A stretch of DNA of 55,748 nt from JBJMHZ01 sp045807125 (GTDB taxonomy: Bacteria; Actinomycetota; Actinomycetes; JAWWOL01). The DNA lies in the NCBI GenBank assembly GCA_045807125.1, contig JBJMHZ010000011.1, forward strand, positions 1-55,748, written 5' to 3'. The translations under genes and the position numbers were made by a program. Positions 1 through 8,303 of the stretch are shown here, piece after piece (position 1 is the stretch's first letter; each line of letters begins with the position of its first letter). Below the pieces are notes generated by a model. It was not told the origin of the DNA and searched no databases. It saw only the letters and a list, made by a program, of their open reading frames with translations.

Positions 1-939
1 GGCTATGCCCCCTCGGTCGCCTGCGCCAACGACCGAACGCCGGCCCGGTGCGGCCACTGCCAGGGCCCGCTCGCGCTCGGGCGCGGTGACACCGCGCCGG
101 CCTGCCGCTGGTGCGGCCGCCCGGCGGCCGACTGGGCCTGCCCGGCCTGCGGTGGCCGGGCGCTGCGGGCCGTCGTCGTCGGGGTCCGGCGCACCGCCGA
201 GGAGCTGGGCCGGGCGTTCCCGGGGGTGGCGGTGCGCACCTCGGGGCGCGACGCGGTGATCGCTGCGGTGCCCGGCGAGCCGGCCCTCGTGGTCGCGACG
301 CCGGGGGCCGAGCCGGTCGCCGACGGCGGGTACGGCGCGGTGCTGCTGCTCGACGCCTGGGCGCTGCTCGGCCGCCCCGACCTGCGCGCCGCGGAGGAGG
401 CGCTGCGCCGGTGGCTGCAGGCGGCCGCCCTCGCCCGGCCGGCCGGCGCCGGGGGGCGGGTGGTCCTCACCGCCGACGCCGGCCTGCCCCTGGTGCAGGC
501 GCTCGTGCGCTGGGACCCGTTCGGCCACGCCGAGCGCGAGCTGGCCGACCGGCGCGCGCTGCGGTTCCCGCCGGCCGCCCGGGTGGCCGCCCTCACCGGC
601 CCGGCGGCGGCGGTCTCGGAGCTGGTCGCGGCGCTGGACGGAGCGCCGGCCGGCGAGCTGACCGGCGAGCCGGCCGCCGGGGGCCTGCCCCCCTCGGCCG
701 AGCTGCTCGGCCCCGTCCGCGTCGAGCGCCCGCCCGGCCCCACCGGGCCGCGTGGCGAGGCTCCCGCCGCCGGTCCGGGCCCGCCGGGCGAGCCGGTGCA
801 GGAGGAGCGGCTGCTGATCCGCGTCCCGCGCGCCGACGGCGCGGCCCTCGCCGCCGCGCTGAAGGCCGCCACCGCGGTCCGCAGCGCGCGCAAGGCCGCG
901 CCGGTCAAGGTGCAGCTCGACCCTCTCGTGCTGCTGTGA
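1..939 (+). CDS. priA: Primosomal protein N' (PriA), C-terminal part
   Basis: The 3' end of a primosome-assembly protein; the gene begins before the window. The frame is open from base 1 with no internal start needed. The first ~55 residues carry CxxC zinc-knuckle motifs (CGHC, CRWCG, CPACGG), which are the PriA zinc-binding region. After these comes the C-terminal helicase-like part, ending in VKVQLDPLVLL. Actinobacterial PriA proteins often lack a working ATPase, but the Walker motifs lie outside this window, so that cannot be judged here. It is followed 42 bp later by def, and priA-def-fmt-rsmB is a common actinobacterial order. Identity rests on the zinc motifs and this order. Confidence 0.85.
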   Translation, partial: GYAPSVACANDRTPARCGHCQGPLALGRGDTAPACRWCGRPAADWACPACGGRALRAVVVGVRRTAEELGRAFPGVAVRTSGRDAVIAAVPGEPALVVATPGAEPVADGGYGAVLLLDAWALLGRPDLRAAEEALRRWLQAAALARPAGAGGRVVLTADAGLPLVQALVRWDPFGHAERELADRRALRFPPAARVAALTGPAAAVSELVAALDGAPAGELTGEPAAGGLPPSAELLGPVRVERPPGPTGPRGEAPAAGPGPPGEPVQEERLLIRVPRADGAALAAALKAATAVRSARKAAPVKVQLDPLVLL

Positions 940-981
940 CCGCCCGTAGAATCGTGCTGAGCCGTCGAGGAAGGTGCATCC

Positions 982-1530
982 GTGCCCGTCAAGCAGATCC
1001 GCCTGTTCGGTGACCCGGTGCTGCGCACCCCTGCCGAGCCGGTCAAGGACTTCGACAAGGAGCTCCGCCAGCTGGTCAAGGACCTCACCGAGACCATGCT
1101 CGACGCGCCCGGTTCCGGCCTCGCGGCGCCGCAGATCGGTGTCAGCCTGCGGGTGTTCGCCTACCACGTCGACGACGCGCTCGGGCACGTCGTCAACCCG
1201 GTGCTGAGCGACCTGTCGGAGGAGCAGGAGGAGGACCAGGAGGGCTGCCTGTCCATCCCCGACCTCGCCTTCCCGACCCGGCGGTCGGCCCGCGTCGTCG
1301 CGAAGGGCTTCAACGCCTACGGCGACCCGATCGTCATCGAGGGCAGCCACTGGCTGGCCCGCTGCATCCAGCACGAGACCGACCACCTCGACGGCATCCT
1401 GTTCATCGACCGGCTCGACCCCGAGCAGCGCCGGCTCGCGATGAAGGCGATCCGCGAGGCGGAGTGGGCCGGTGAGGCGGCGCCGGTCATCCGGACGTCG
1501 CCGCACGCCATCGGCGGCCTCGGGCTCTGA
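982..1530 (+). CDS. def: Peptide deformylase
   Basis: Removes the N-formyl group from nascent polypeptides in the cytoplasm. All three family motifs are present in a 182-aa protein of normal length: motif 1 GSGLAAPQIG (residues 44-53), motif 2 EGCLS with metal-ligand Cys89, and motif 3 HETDH with ligands His131 and His135 and catalytic Glu132. The start is GTG at 982, preceded by a GAGGAAGG ribosome-binding site. It lies directly before fmt, which adds the same formyl group to initiator tRNA, and is probably co-transcribed with it. Confidence 0.97.
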   Translation: MPVKQIRLFGDPVLRTPAEPVKDFDKELRQLVKDLTETMLDAPGSGLAAPQIGVSLRVFAYHVDDALGHVVNPVLSDLSEEQEEDQEGCLSIPDLAFPTRRSARVVAKGFNAYGDPIVIEGSHWLARCIQHETDHLDGILFIDRLDPEQRRLAMKAIREAEWAGEAAPVIRTSPHAIGGLGL

Positions 1531-1538
1531 CCAGCCCG

Positions 1539-2501
1539 ATGCGCCTGGTCCTCGCCGGCACGCCGACGGTGGCGCTGCCCTCGCTCACCGCGCTGCTGGG
1601 CTCCGGCCACGAGGTCGTCGCGGTCCTCACCCGGCCCGACGCACCGGCGGGGCGGGGCCGGACGCTGCGGCCGAGCCCGGTCGCCGAGCTGGCCCGGTCG
1701 GCCGGCCTCGAGGTGCTGACGCCGGCCGGGCCGGGCGAGCCCGCCTTCCTGGCCCGGCTGGCCGAGCTCGCGCCGGACTGCTGCCCCGTCGTCGCCTACG
1801 GCGCGCTGGTGCCGCCGGCCGCTCTCGCGGTGCCGAGGCACGGGTGGGTCAACCTGCACTTCTCGTTGCTGCCGGCCTGGCGCGGCGCCGCCCCCGTCCC
1901 GTGGGCCATCCTCGCCGGGGACGACGTCACCGGGGCCACCACGTTCGAGCTCGAGAAGGGCCTCGACACCGGCCCGGTCTACGGCGTGCTGACCGAGCCG
2001 ATCCGCCCGGAGGACACGGCGGGCGCGCTGCTCGAGCGGCTGGCCGTCGCCGGTGCCGGGCTGCTGGTGGCCACCATGGACGGCATCGCGGCCGGCACGT
2101 TGCGCCCGCGCCCGCAGCCGGCTGAGGGCGTCTCGCTGGCGCCCAAGCTCGGCCCCGACGACGTCCGGGTCGACTGGAGCGCCCCCGCCATGCGGGTCGA
2201 CCGGCTGGTGCGGGCGGCGACGCCGGCGCCAGGTGCGTGGACGACGTTCCGCGGCCGGCGGCTCAAGCTCGGACCGGTCCGGCTCGCGGCGCCCGCGTCG
2301 GGCCGGCCGGGCTCCGGCGAGCCGGCGGCCGGCGGCCCGGCCCCCGGCGAGCTGCTCGACCTCGGCAGGGACGGCGTCATCGCCGGCACCGGCACCGCCC
2401 CGGTGCGGCTCGGCGCCGTGCGGCCGGAGGGCAAGGCCGAGATGCCGGCCGACGCATGGGCGCGCGGCGTGCGGCTGCGCCCGGGCGACCGGTTCGGGTG
2501 A
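1539..2501 (+). CDS. fmt: Methionyl-tRNA formyltransferase
   Basis: Transfers a formyl group from 10-formyl-THF to Met-tRNAfMet. The protein is 320 aa. The N-terminal formyltransferase domain has the active-site segment HFSLLPAWRGAAP with the Asn105/His107 pair, and the matching aspartate lies in GLDTGPV (Asp143). The C-terminal third is the tRNA-binding OB-like domain. The gene starts 8 bp after def, and its stop codon overlaps the GTG start of rsmB, so def-fmt-rsmB look like one transcription unit. Confidence 0.96.
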   Translation: MRLVLAGTPTVALPSLTALLGSGHEVVAVLTRPDAPAGRGRTLRPSPVAELARSAGLEVLTPAGPGEPAFLARLAELAPDCCPVVAYGALVPPAALAVPRHGWVNLHFSLLPAWRGAAPVPWAILAGDDVTGATTFELEKGLDTGPVYGVLTEPIRPEDTAGALLERLAVAGAGLLVATMDGIAAGTLRPRPQPAEGVSLAPKLGPDDVRVDWSAPAMRVDRLVRAATPAPGAWTTFRGRRLKLGPVRLAAPASGRPGSGEPAAGGPAPGELLDLGRDGVIAGTGTAPVRLGAVRPEGKAEMPADAWARGVRLRPGDRFG

Positions 2502-3913
2502 CCGGCCAGCCGCGCCGGCACCGGCCACGCACCGACCCCGCGCGGCGGGCGGCGCACGACGCCCTGCGGATGGTCGACGAGCGCGACGCCTACGCCAACC
2601 TGGTGCTGCCCGCGCTGCTCGCGCAGCGGCGGCTCACCGGGCGCGACGCCGCGTTCGCGACCGAGCTCGTGCACGGCACGCTGCGCGCCCGCGGCCGCCT
2701 CGACGCGGTCGTCGCTCGCTGCGTCGACCGGCCGCTCGCCGACGTCGACCCCCCGGTCCTCGACCTGCTCCGGCTGGGCGCCTACCAGCTGCTCGAGACG
2801 AGGGTGCCCGCGCACGCGGCGGTGTCGGCGAGCGTCGACCTCGCGAGGGCCGTCCTTGGGGCCGGGCCGGCCCGCTTCGTCAACGCCGTGCTGCGCCGGG
2901 TGGCCGAGCGTGACCTCGCCGGGTGGCTGGCCGTCGCCGCGCCGCCGTACGACGCCGACCCCGTCGGCCACCTCGAGGTCGTGACGAGCCACCCGCGCTG
3001 GGTGGTGAGCGCGCTCCGCGACGCCCTCGGCGGCGACCTCGACGAGACCCGCCGGGCGCTGGACGCCGACAACGAGCGGCCGCAGGTCCACCTCGCCGCC
3101 CGGCCGGGGCGGATCGACAGGGACGCGCTGCTCGGCCAGGCGGGGCCGGGGGCGCGGCCGGGCCCGTTCTCGCCGTTCGCCGTGCACCTGAGCGCCGGCG
3201 GGGACCCGGCCGCGATCCAGGCGGTGCGCGACGGCCGGGCCGGCGCGCAGGACGAGGGCAGCCAGCTCGCGGCGCTCGCGCTGGCCCATGCGCCGCTCGC
3301 CGGCCCCGACCGGACCTGGGTCGACCTGTGCGCCGGTCCCGGCGGGAAGGCGGCGCTCCTGGCCGGCCTGCTCGCCGGCCGGGCGCGAGAGCAGGCGCGG
3401 CTGCTCGCGGTGGAGCCGGCCGCGCACCGCGCCCGGCTCGTGGCCAGGGCGCTCGCCGGCGGCCCGGCCGGCACCCTCGTGATCCAGGCGGACGGCACCG
3501 GCCCCCTGGTGCGGCCGGGCAGCGCCGACCGGGTCCTCGTCGACGCGCCGTGCTCCGGCCTCGGCGCGCTGCGCCGGCGCCCGGAGGCCAGGTGGCGGCG
3601 GGTGCCGGCCGACCTGCCGCCGCTCGGGCGGCTCCAGCGCGAGCTGCTGCGCCGGGCGGTGGAGCTCCTCCGGCCGGGTGGCGTGGTCGCCTACGTGACC
3701 TGCTCCCCGCACGTGGCTGAGACGCGCGCGGTCGTCGACGACGTCGTCGGGGAGGTGGCCGGCCTCGAGCCGATCGATGCCGCCGCGGTGCTCGCCGGCC
3801 TCGGCGTCGACGGTGCGGCGCTCGACGCGCCGCCGGGCACGGTCCAGCTGTGGCCGCACCGGCACGGCACCGACGCGATGTTCGTTGCCCTGCTGCGCGC
3901 CGGGTCGCCGTAG
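2498..3913 (+). CDS. rsmB: 16S rRNA (cytosine-C5)-methyltransferase RsmB
   Basis: SAM-dependent m5C methyltransferase of 16S rRNA (position 967 in E. coli numbering). The 471-aa protein has an N-terminal NusB-like RNA-binding domain (about residues 25-160) and a C-terminal Rossmann methyltransferase domain. The SAM motif is DLCAGPGGKAALLAGL. Two cysteines expected for this family are present: Cys352 in DAPCSGLG and Cys402 in YVTCSP. The start was chosen at GTG 2498 because it overlaps the fmt stop (GTGA) and leaves a normal N-terminus; the frame is open further upstream, but only as a shadow of fmt. Confidence 0.93.
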   Translation: MTGQPRRHRPRTDPARRAAHDALRMVDERDAYANLVLPALLAQRRLTGRDAAFATELVHGTLRARGRLDAVVARCVDRPLADVDPPVLDLLRLGAYQLLETRVPAHAAVSASVDLARAVLGAGPARFVNAVLRRVAERDLAGWLAVAAPPYDADPVGHLEVVTSHPRWVVSALRDALGGDLDETRRALDADNERPQVHLAARPGRIDRDALLGQAGPGARPGPFSPFAVHLSAGGDPAAIQAVRDGRAGAQDEGSQLAALALAHAPLAGPDRTWVDLCAGPGGKAALLAGLLAGRAREQARLLAVEPAAHRARLVARALAGGPAGTLVIQADGTGPLVRPGSADRVLVDAPCSGLGALRRRPEARWRRVPADLPPLGRLQRELLRRAVELLRPGGVVAYVTCSPHVAETRAVVDDVVGEVAGLEPIDAAAVLAGLGVDGAALDAPPGTVQLWPHRHGTDAMFVALLRAGSP

Positions 3914-4006
3914 GCCGCTGTCGGGCACCGGTGGGCACCGGTGGGCACTGGAGGGCGCGCCGGGGGCCACTCGGGCCGATGAGCCGCGCGGGAGCGTCGC
4001 TCTCCG

Positions 4007-4012
4007 TACACT
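4007..4012 (+). promoter_or_regulatory. Putative -10 element upstream of rpe
   Basis: TACACT fits the actinobacterial TAnnnT -10 consensus and lies 50 bp before the rpe start, in the 148-bp gap after rsmB. No convincing -35 is visible. The same gap holds three near-copies of GGGCACCGGT (about 3923-3953), of unknown meaning. Confidence 0.35.
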
Positions 4013-4061
4013 GACGGCGGCGCCGGCTCCTGACCGCCGGCGGCGCTCACGGGAGGAACGA

Positions 4062-4778
4062 GTGGGTCTGCAGCTCGCGCCGAGCCTCCTGTCGGCCGAC
4101 TTCGCCCGCCTGGCCGAGGAGGCCGCGGCGGTCGCCGGCACCGCCGACTGGCTGCACGTCGACGTCATGGACAATCACTTCGTCCCCAACCTGACGCTCG
4201 GCCTGCCCGTCGTCGAGGCGCTGCTCGCGCGGGCCGGCCTGCCGATCGACTGCCACCTGATGATCGAGGATCCCGACCGGTGGGCCCCCGGCTACGCGGA
4301 GGCCGGCGCGCGCAACGTCACCTTCCACGTCGAGGCCGCGGCGGCTCCGGTCCGCCTCGCCAGGGCGATCAGGGCTGCCGGCGCCCGCGCCGGCCTGGCG
4401 CTGAAGCCGGCCACGCCGGTCGAGCCGTGCGCCGACCTGCTGCCCGAGCTGGACATGCTGCTGGTGATGACGGTCGAGCCGGGCTTCGGCGGTCAGGCGT
4501 TCCTCGACGTGGTGCTGCCGAAGCTGCGCCGGGCCAGGGAGCTCATCGCGGGCTGCGGCACCGACGTGTGGCTCCAGGTCGACGGCGGGGTCGACCTGGA
4601 GACGGTGGAGCGGTGCGTCCGGGCGGGCGCCGACGTTCTGGTGGCCGGCTCGGCCGTCTACGGCACCGACGACCCGGCGGCCGCGGTCACCGCGCTGCGG
4701 GCCGCCGCCGAGCGGGCCGCCAGCCAGGCTCCGAGCCAGGCCGCGAGCGGGGTCACGAGCGAGGGAGGTGCGGCGTGA
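4062..4778 (+). CDS. rpe: Ribulose-phosphate 3-epimerase
   Basis: Interconverts ribulose 5-phosphate and xylulose 5-phosphate in the pentose phosphate pathway. This is a 238-aa TIM barrel with the family signatures APSLLSADF (substrate Ser), LHVDVMDNHFVPN (metal ligands His32 and Asp34), CHLMIEDPD (ligand His), MTVEPGFGGQAF and QVDGGV (ligand Asp). The start is GTG 4062 with GGGAGGA upstream; earlier in-frame codons would add a non-homologous tail. The Ala/Ser-rich C-terminus is an extra. It overlaps the next gene by 4 bp (GTGA). Confidence 0.96.
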   Translation: MGLQLAPSLLSADFARLAEEAAAVAGTADWLHVDVMDNHFVPNLTLGLPVVEALLARAGLPIDCHLMIEDPDRWAPGYAEAGARNVTFHVEAAAAPVRLARAIRAAGARAGLALKPATPVEPCADLLPELDMLLVMTVEPGFGGQAFLDVVLPKLRRARELIAGCGTDVWLQVDGGVDLETVERCVRAGADVLVAGSAVYGTDDPAAAVTALRAAAERAASQAPSQAASGVTSEGGAA

Positions 4779-5767
4779 CCACGGTGCTGGTGGTCGACGA
4801 CGACGTCGACATCGCCCGGTTCATCGAGATCAACCTGCGGCTGGAGGGCTTCGACGTTCAGCTCGCGCACGACGGCGACCAGGCGCTCGACCTGATCAGG
4901 GCCGGCGTGCCCGACCTCGTCCTGCTCGACGTCATGATGCCGCAGATCGACGGCGTCGAGCTGTGCCGCCGGCTGCGCGCCGACCCGGCGACGGTCAACC
5001 TGCCGGTGATCCTGCTGACCGCGAAGAGCCTGTCGGCCGACAAGGTGGTCGGGCTGAGCGCCGGCGCCGACGACTACGTCATCAAGCCGTTCGACACCCT
5101 CGAGCTGGTCGCGCGGGTGCGCTCCACGCTGCGCCGCAACGCCGAGATGCGGTCGGTGTCGCCGCTCACCGGCCTGCCCGGCAACCACCGCATCGACTCC
5201 GAGATCGCCCGCCGCGTCGCCGCCGAGGACTCGTTCGCGCTCTGCCACCTCGACCTCGACAACTTCAAGGCGTTCAACGACGCCTACGGGTTCCTGCGCG
5301 GCGACGAGGTCATCACCCTGCTGGCCGCTGCGCTGCGCGCGGCGGCCGGTGCGATCGGCACGCCGGTGCCGTTCGTCGGCCACATCGGCGGCGACGACTT
5401 CGTGCTGATCTCGCTGCCCGAGCAGGCCGAGCCGGTGTGCCGGCGCACGATCGAGTCGTTCGACGCCGCCGTGCCGGCCCTGCACGACCCCGCCGACGTC
5501 GCGCGCGGCTACCTCGAGGTCCGCGACCGGCAGGGCGTCCTGCGCCGCTACCCGCTGGTGTCGGTCTCGGTGGGAGTGGCGGTGACCGGCCGGCGCCGCT
5601 TCCGCGACCACCGGGAGATGGTCGCGGTGGCCGCCGAGATGAAGGCGGTCGCCAAGGCCGCGCAGGGCTCGGCGATCGCGGTGGACCGGCGGTCCGACAT
5701 CGCGCCGGCCAGGACCGAGGACCCGCCCACTCGCGGCGCGCACGCCAAGCGCGAGGGCGATCGCTGA
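4775..5767 (+). CDS. Response regulator with GGDEF-type output domain
   Basis: A cytoplasmic signalling protein of 330 aa. The receiver domain (residues 1-120) has the acidic triad Asp8-Asp10, phospho-acceptor Asp52 (LLDVMMP) and the conserved Lys in IKPFD. The second domain (about 140-320) has GGDEF-fold features: LTGLPGNHRI, DLDNFKAFNDAYGF and a GGDDF signature at residues 205-209. The Asp-for-Glu change is a tolerated variant, so diguanylate cyclase activity is possible but not certain. No RxxD product-inhibition site precedes GGDDF. No histidine kinase is adjacent. Translation is coupled to rpe by a GTGA overlap, which is an odd partner. Confidence 0.88.
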   Translation: MTTVLVVDDDVDIARFIEINLRLEGFDVQLAHDGDQALDLIRAGVPDLVLLDVMMPQIDGVELCRRLRADPATVNLPVILLTAKSLSADKVVGLSAGADDYVIKPFDTLELVARVRSTLRRNAEMRSVSPLTGLPGNHRIDSEIARRVAAEDSFALCHLDLDNFKAFNDAYGFLRGDEVITLLAAALRAAAGAIGTPVPFVGHIGGDDFVLISLPEQAEPVCRRTIESFDAAVPALHDPADVARGYLEVRDRQGVLRRYPLVSVSVGVAVTGRRRFRDHREMVAVAAEMKAVAKAAQGSAIAVDRRSDIAPARTEDPPTRGAHAKREGDR

Positions 5768-5897
5768 CGGTTGCCCGCCCGTGCCCGGCCGCGCCGGCGG
5801 CTGGGCCACGACTACCGCGACGCCCGCAGGGAAGAGGTCGGGCGACCCCGGCCCGTACCGGGCCCGGTGCTTCCAGCGAGCCGGTAGGAGGCCAGCG

Positions 5898-6131
5898 GTG
5901 GCGACCCAGCACACGACCGCGGACGACATCGTCTACAACCTGATCAGCATCCAGTACCACGCGCTGAAGGCGGCGCAGGTCTACGACGGCTACGCCGAGG
6001 ACGCCCGCAGGGACGGGCACGAGGACGTGGCGCAGTTCATCGAGCAGTGCGCTCAGCAGGACGGCGACCGGGCCCGCCGCTGCCACGAGCTGCTCTACGA
6101 GCTGACCAGGCACGGGCTGTCCGGCACCTGA
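5898..6131 (+). CDS. Small helical protein, function unknown
   Basis: A 77-aa acidic protein predicted to be all alpha-helical (segments such as YHALKAAQVYDGYAEDAR and VAQFIEQCAQQDGDRA). The look is of a short ferritin-like or four-helix fragment, but no metal-binding motif is clear. The start is GTG 5898 with GTAGGAGG upstream; the open frame extends further back without coding character. It stands alone between the regulator gene and the FMN riboswitch. I do not recognise a named family with confidence. Confidence 0.7.
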   Translation: MATQHTTADDIVYNLISIQYHALKAAQVYDGYAEDARRDGHEDVAQFIEQCAQQDGDRARRCHELLYELTRHGLSGT

Positions 6132-6177
6132 CGGCGAGCGGGGGGAGCAGGCTGCGGAGCGAGGCACGATCCGATGT

Positions 6178-6205
6178 TTGCCGGCGGGGCGGAGCGTGCC
6201 ACACT
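6178..6205 (+). promoter_or_regulatory. Putative promoter of the riboflavin operon
   Basis: TTGCCG (6178-6183) and CACACT (6200-6205) are separated by 16 bp, a reasonable -35/-10 pair. They lie about 20 bp before the 5' end of the FMN riboswitch, which is where a leader promoter should be. Confidence 0.4.
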
Positions 6206-6225
6206 CGCAGGTAGCAGTGCAGCAC

Positions 6226-6376
6226 GCGCGCTCCGGGGTCGGTGAAACTCCGAACCGGCGGTGATCCGCCCGGCCGATGGCCGGCGGGAAGTCCGCGACC
6301 CGGCCGCATCCAGCGGCCGGTGGACCCAGTGCGACTCTGGGACCGACGGTCATAGTCCGGATGGGAGGCAGCGCGC
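6226..6376 (+). ncRNA. FMN riboswitch (RFN element)
   Basis: The conserved RFN core is readable in order: GGTCGGTGAAACTCCGAACC, GGCGGTGATCCGCC, a variable arm, then GACCCAGTGCGACTCTGG, GACCGACGGTCATAGTCCGG and ATGGGAGG. The closing P1 helix is GCGCGC (from 6226) with GCGCGC (6371-6376). It binds FMN and lowers expression of the downstream rib genes when FMN is plentiful. It sits about 165 bp before the ribD start. Confidence 0.96.
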
Positions 6377-6398
6377 GGGCAGGAGAGTCCGCAGCGTG

Positions 6399-6438
6399 CG
6401 GGCCCGGCCACCGGGTGCTCCCCGGCCGCCGGGTCCCG
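6399..6438 (+). terminator. GC-rich hairpin, likely riboswitch expression platform
   Basis: A long stem lies 22 bp after the riboswitch: CGGG-CCCGGC-CA-CCGGG pairs with CCCCGG-CC-GCCGGG-T-CCCG around a short TGCT loop. There is no U-tract, so it could be a GC-type terminator or a structure affecting translation. It is about 100 nt before the chosen ribD start, which favours transcriptional control. Confidence 0.5.
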
Positions 6439-6541
6439 TCCGCGGGGCCGCGCCCGATCGGCGCGCCTTCCGCCCGTGCCCCGCTTCCGCACCCCACCTC
6501 CGGCGCCGCGCCTGCGGCAGCCGAGCGAGGTGGAGGACCGG

Positions 6542-7675
6542 GTGGCGAGCTCCGTCGAGACCGCGGCCATGCGCCGCGCCCTCGCGCTGGCAGCCGCAGC
6601 CGCGGGCAGCACCAGCCCCAACCCGCCCGTCGGCGCGGTGGTGCTCGACGCCGCCGGTGCCGTCGTCGGCGAGGGCGCGCACGTCGGCGGCCCCGGTCAT
6701 CCGCACGCGGAGGTCGTCGCCCTGGCCGCGGCCGGCGACCGCGCGGCGGGCGGCACGGTCGTCGTGACGCTCGAGCCGTGCGACCACACCGGCCGCACCG
6801 GCCCGTGCACGCAGGCGCTGCTCGCGGCCGGCGTCGCCCGCGTCGTGCACGCGCTCGCCGACCCGTCCGAGCCGGCCGCCGGCGGCGGCCGCGCCCTCGC
6901 CGCGGCCGGGCTCGACGTCGAGGGCGGCGTCCTGGCCGACGAGGCGGCGGCCGTCGTCGAGCCGTGGCTGCACGGCCTGCGCACGCACCGCCCGTTCGTG
7001 ACCTGGAAGGTCGCCGCGACCCTCGACGGCCGCTGCCAGGCGGCAGACGGCACCAGCCGGTGGATCTCGAGCGAGGCGTCGAGGTCCGACGCGCACGCGC
7101 TGCGGGCCCGCTGCGACGCGATCGCGGTCGGGGTGGGCACCGTCCTCGGGGACGACCCGCTGCTGACCGTCCGCGGCCCCGACGGGACGGCCGCGAAGCG
7201 GCAGCCGCTGCGGGTCGTCCTCGACACGGCCGGCCGAACGCCGGCCACCGCCCGGGTGCTCGGGCCCGGCTGCCTGGTGGTCACCGGCGCGGCGGTGCCG
7301 GTCCCGGCCGGGGCGCAGGCGCTGCCGGTCGGCGCGGGCGGCGACGGCCGCGTCGACCTCGCCGCCGCGCTGCGCGCGCTGCACGAGCGCGGCGTGCGCC
7401 ACCTGCTGCTCGAGGGCGGCCCGCGGCTGGCGGGCGGCTTCGTCGCGGCCGGGCTCGTCGACGAGGTGGTCGCCTACCTGGCGCCCAGCCTGCTCGGAGC
7501 CGGCGCGGCCGCGATCGAGGGGGCCGGCGTCGCCACGGTGGGGCTCGCCCACCGGCTGCGCTTCACCGACGTGCACCTCGTCGGCCCTGACCTGCGCATC
7601 GTCGCGCGCCCCCTCGCCGCGCCAGTCGCGGGCGCGCGGCCGGCAACCGACCGGGTCGCCGTGGAGGTGGGCTGA
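6542..7675 (+). CDS. ribD: Bifunctional deaminase/reductase RibD
   Basis: Performs deamination and then side-chain reduction of the pyrimidine intermediate, the second and third steps of riboflavin synthesis. The 377-aa protein has an N-terminal cytidine-deaminase-type zinc domain (HAE at 55-57; PCDHTGRTGPC with Cys80 and Cys89). Its C-terminal DHFR-like reductase domain begins at PFVTWKVAATLDGR and ends with the conserved LLLEGGPRLAGGF. GTG 6542 is chosen because GGAGGA (6532-6537) is suitably placed; GTG 6476 and 6530 are in-frame alternatives. Confidence 0.94.
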   Translation: MASSVETAAMRRALALAAAAAGSTSPNPPVGAVVLDAAGAVVGEGAHVGGPGHPHAEVVALAAAGDRAAGGTVVVTLEPCDHTGRTGPCTQALLAAGVARVVHALADPSEPAAGGGRALAAAGLDVEGGVLADEAAAVVEPWLHGLRTHRPFVTWKVAATLDGRCQAADGTSRWISSEASRSDAHALRARCDAIAVGVGTVLGDDPLLTVRGPDGTAAKRQPLRVVLDTAGRTPATARVLGPGCLVVTGAAVPVPAGAQALPVGAGGDGRVDLAAALRALHERGVRHLLLEGGPRLAGGFVAAGLVDEVVAYLAPSLLGAGAAAIEGAGVATVGLAHRLRFTDVHLVGPDLRIVARPLAAPVAGARPATDRVAVEVG

Positions 7676-7676
7676 G

Positions 7677-8303
7677 GTGTTCACCGGCATCGTGGAGGAG
7701 CTCGGCGAGGTGGTCGCGCTGCGGCTCGCGCCGTCGGGGGAGGCTGCCCGGCTCACCGTCAGGGGGCCGCGGGTGGTCGCCGACGCGACGGCCGGCGCGT
7801 CGATCGCGGTCGACGGCTGCTGCCTCACGGTCACCGCCCACGACGGCGAGACGTTCAGCGCCGACGTGATGGCCGAGACCCTGCGCCGCACCACGGTCGG
7901 CGGGCTGCGCCCCGGCGACCCGGTCAACCTCGAGCGGGCGGTGCGGGCCGACGCCCGGCTCGGGGGCCACCTGGTGCAGGGCCACGTCGACGCCACCGGC
8001 GCGATCGTGGCGCGCAGCCCGGGCGAGGGCTGCGAGGTGGTGACGATCTCGCTGCCGCCCGACCGGCTCGGGCAGGTCGTCGCGCAGGGCTCGATCGCGG
8101 TCGACGGGGTCAGCCTCACCGTCGTCGACCCGGGCAGCGCGGACGATCCCGTCCTCACCGTCTCGCTGATCCCCGAGACGCTCGCCCGCACGACGCTCGG
8201 CCGCAAGCGCCCGGGCGCCCCCGTCAACCTCGAGCTCGACGTCCTCGGCAAGTACGTCGCCAGGTACGTCGAGCGGCTGCTGGAGCTGGGAGGTCACGCA
8301 TGA
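7677..8303 (+). CDS. ribE: Riboflavin synthase, alpha subunit
   Basis: Dismutates two 6,7-dimethyl-8-ribityllumazines into riboflavin and the pyrimidinedione. The 208-aa protein shows the typical MFTGIVEELGEV start (GTG codon) and two tandem beta-barrel repeats. Each repeat has a SIAVDG(C/V) motif (SIAVDGCCLTV and SIAVDGVSLTV), with GHLVQGHVD between them. It begins one base after ribD stops and overlaps ribM by 4 bp (ATGA). Confidence 0.96.
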   Translation: MFTGIVEELGEVVALRLAPSGEAARLTVRGPRVVADATAGASIAVDGCCLTVTAHDGETFSADVMAETLRRTTVGGLRPGDPVNLERAVRADARLGGHLVQGHVDATGAIVARSPGEGCEVVTISLPPDRLGQVVAQGSIAVDGVSLTVVDPGSADDPVLTVSLIPETLARTTLGRKRPGAPVNLELDVLGKYVARYVERLLELGGHA

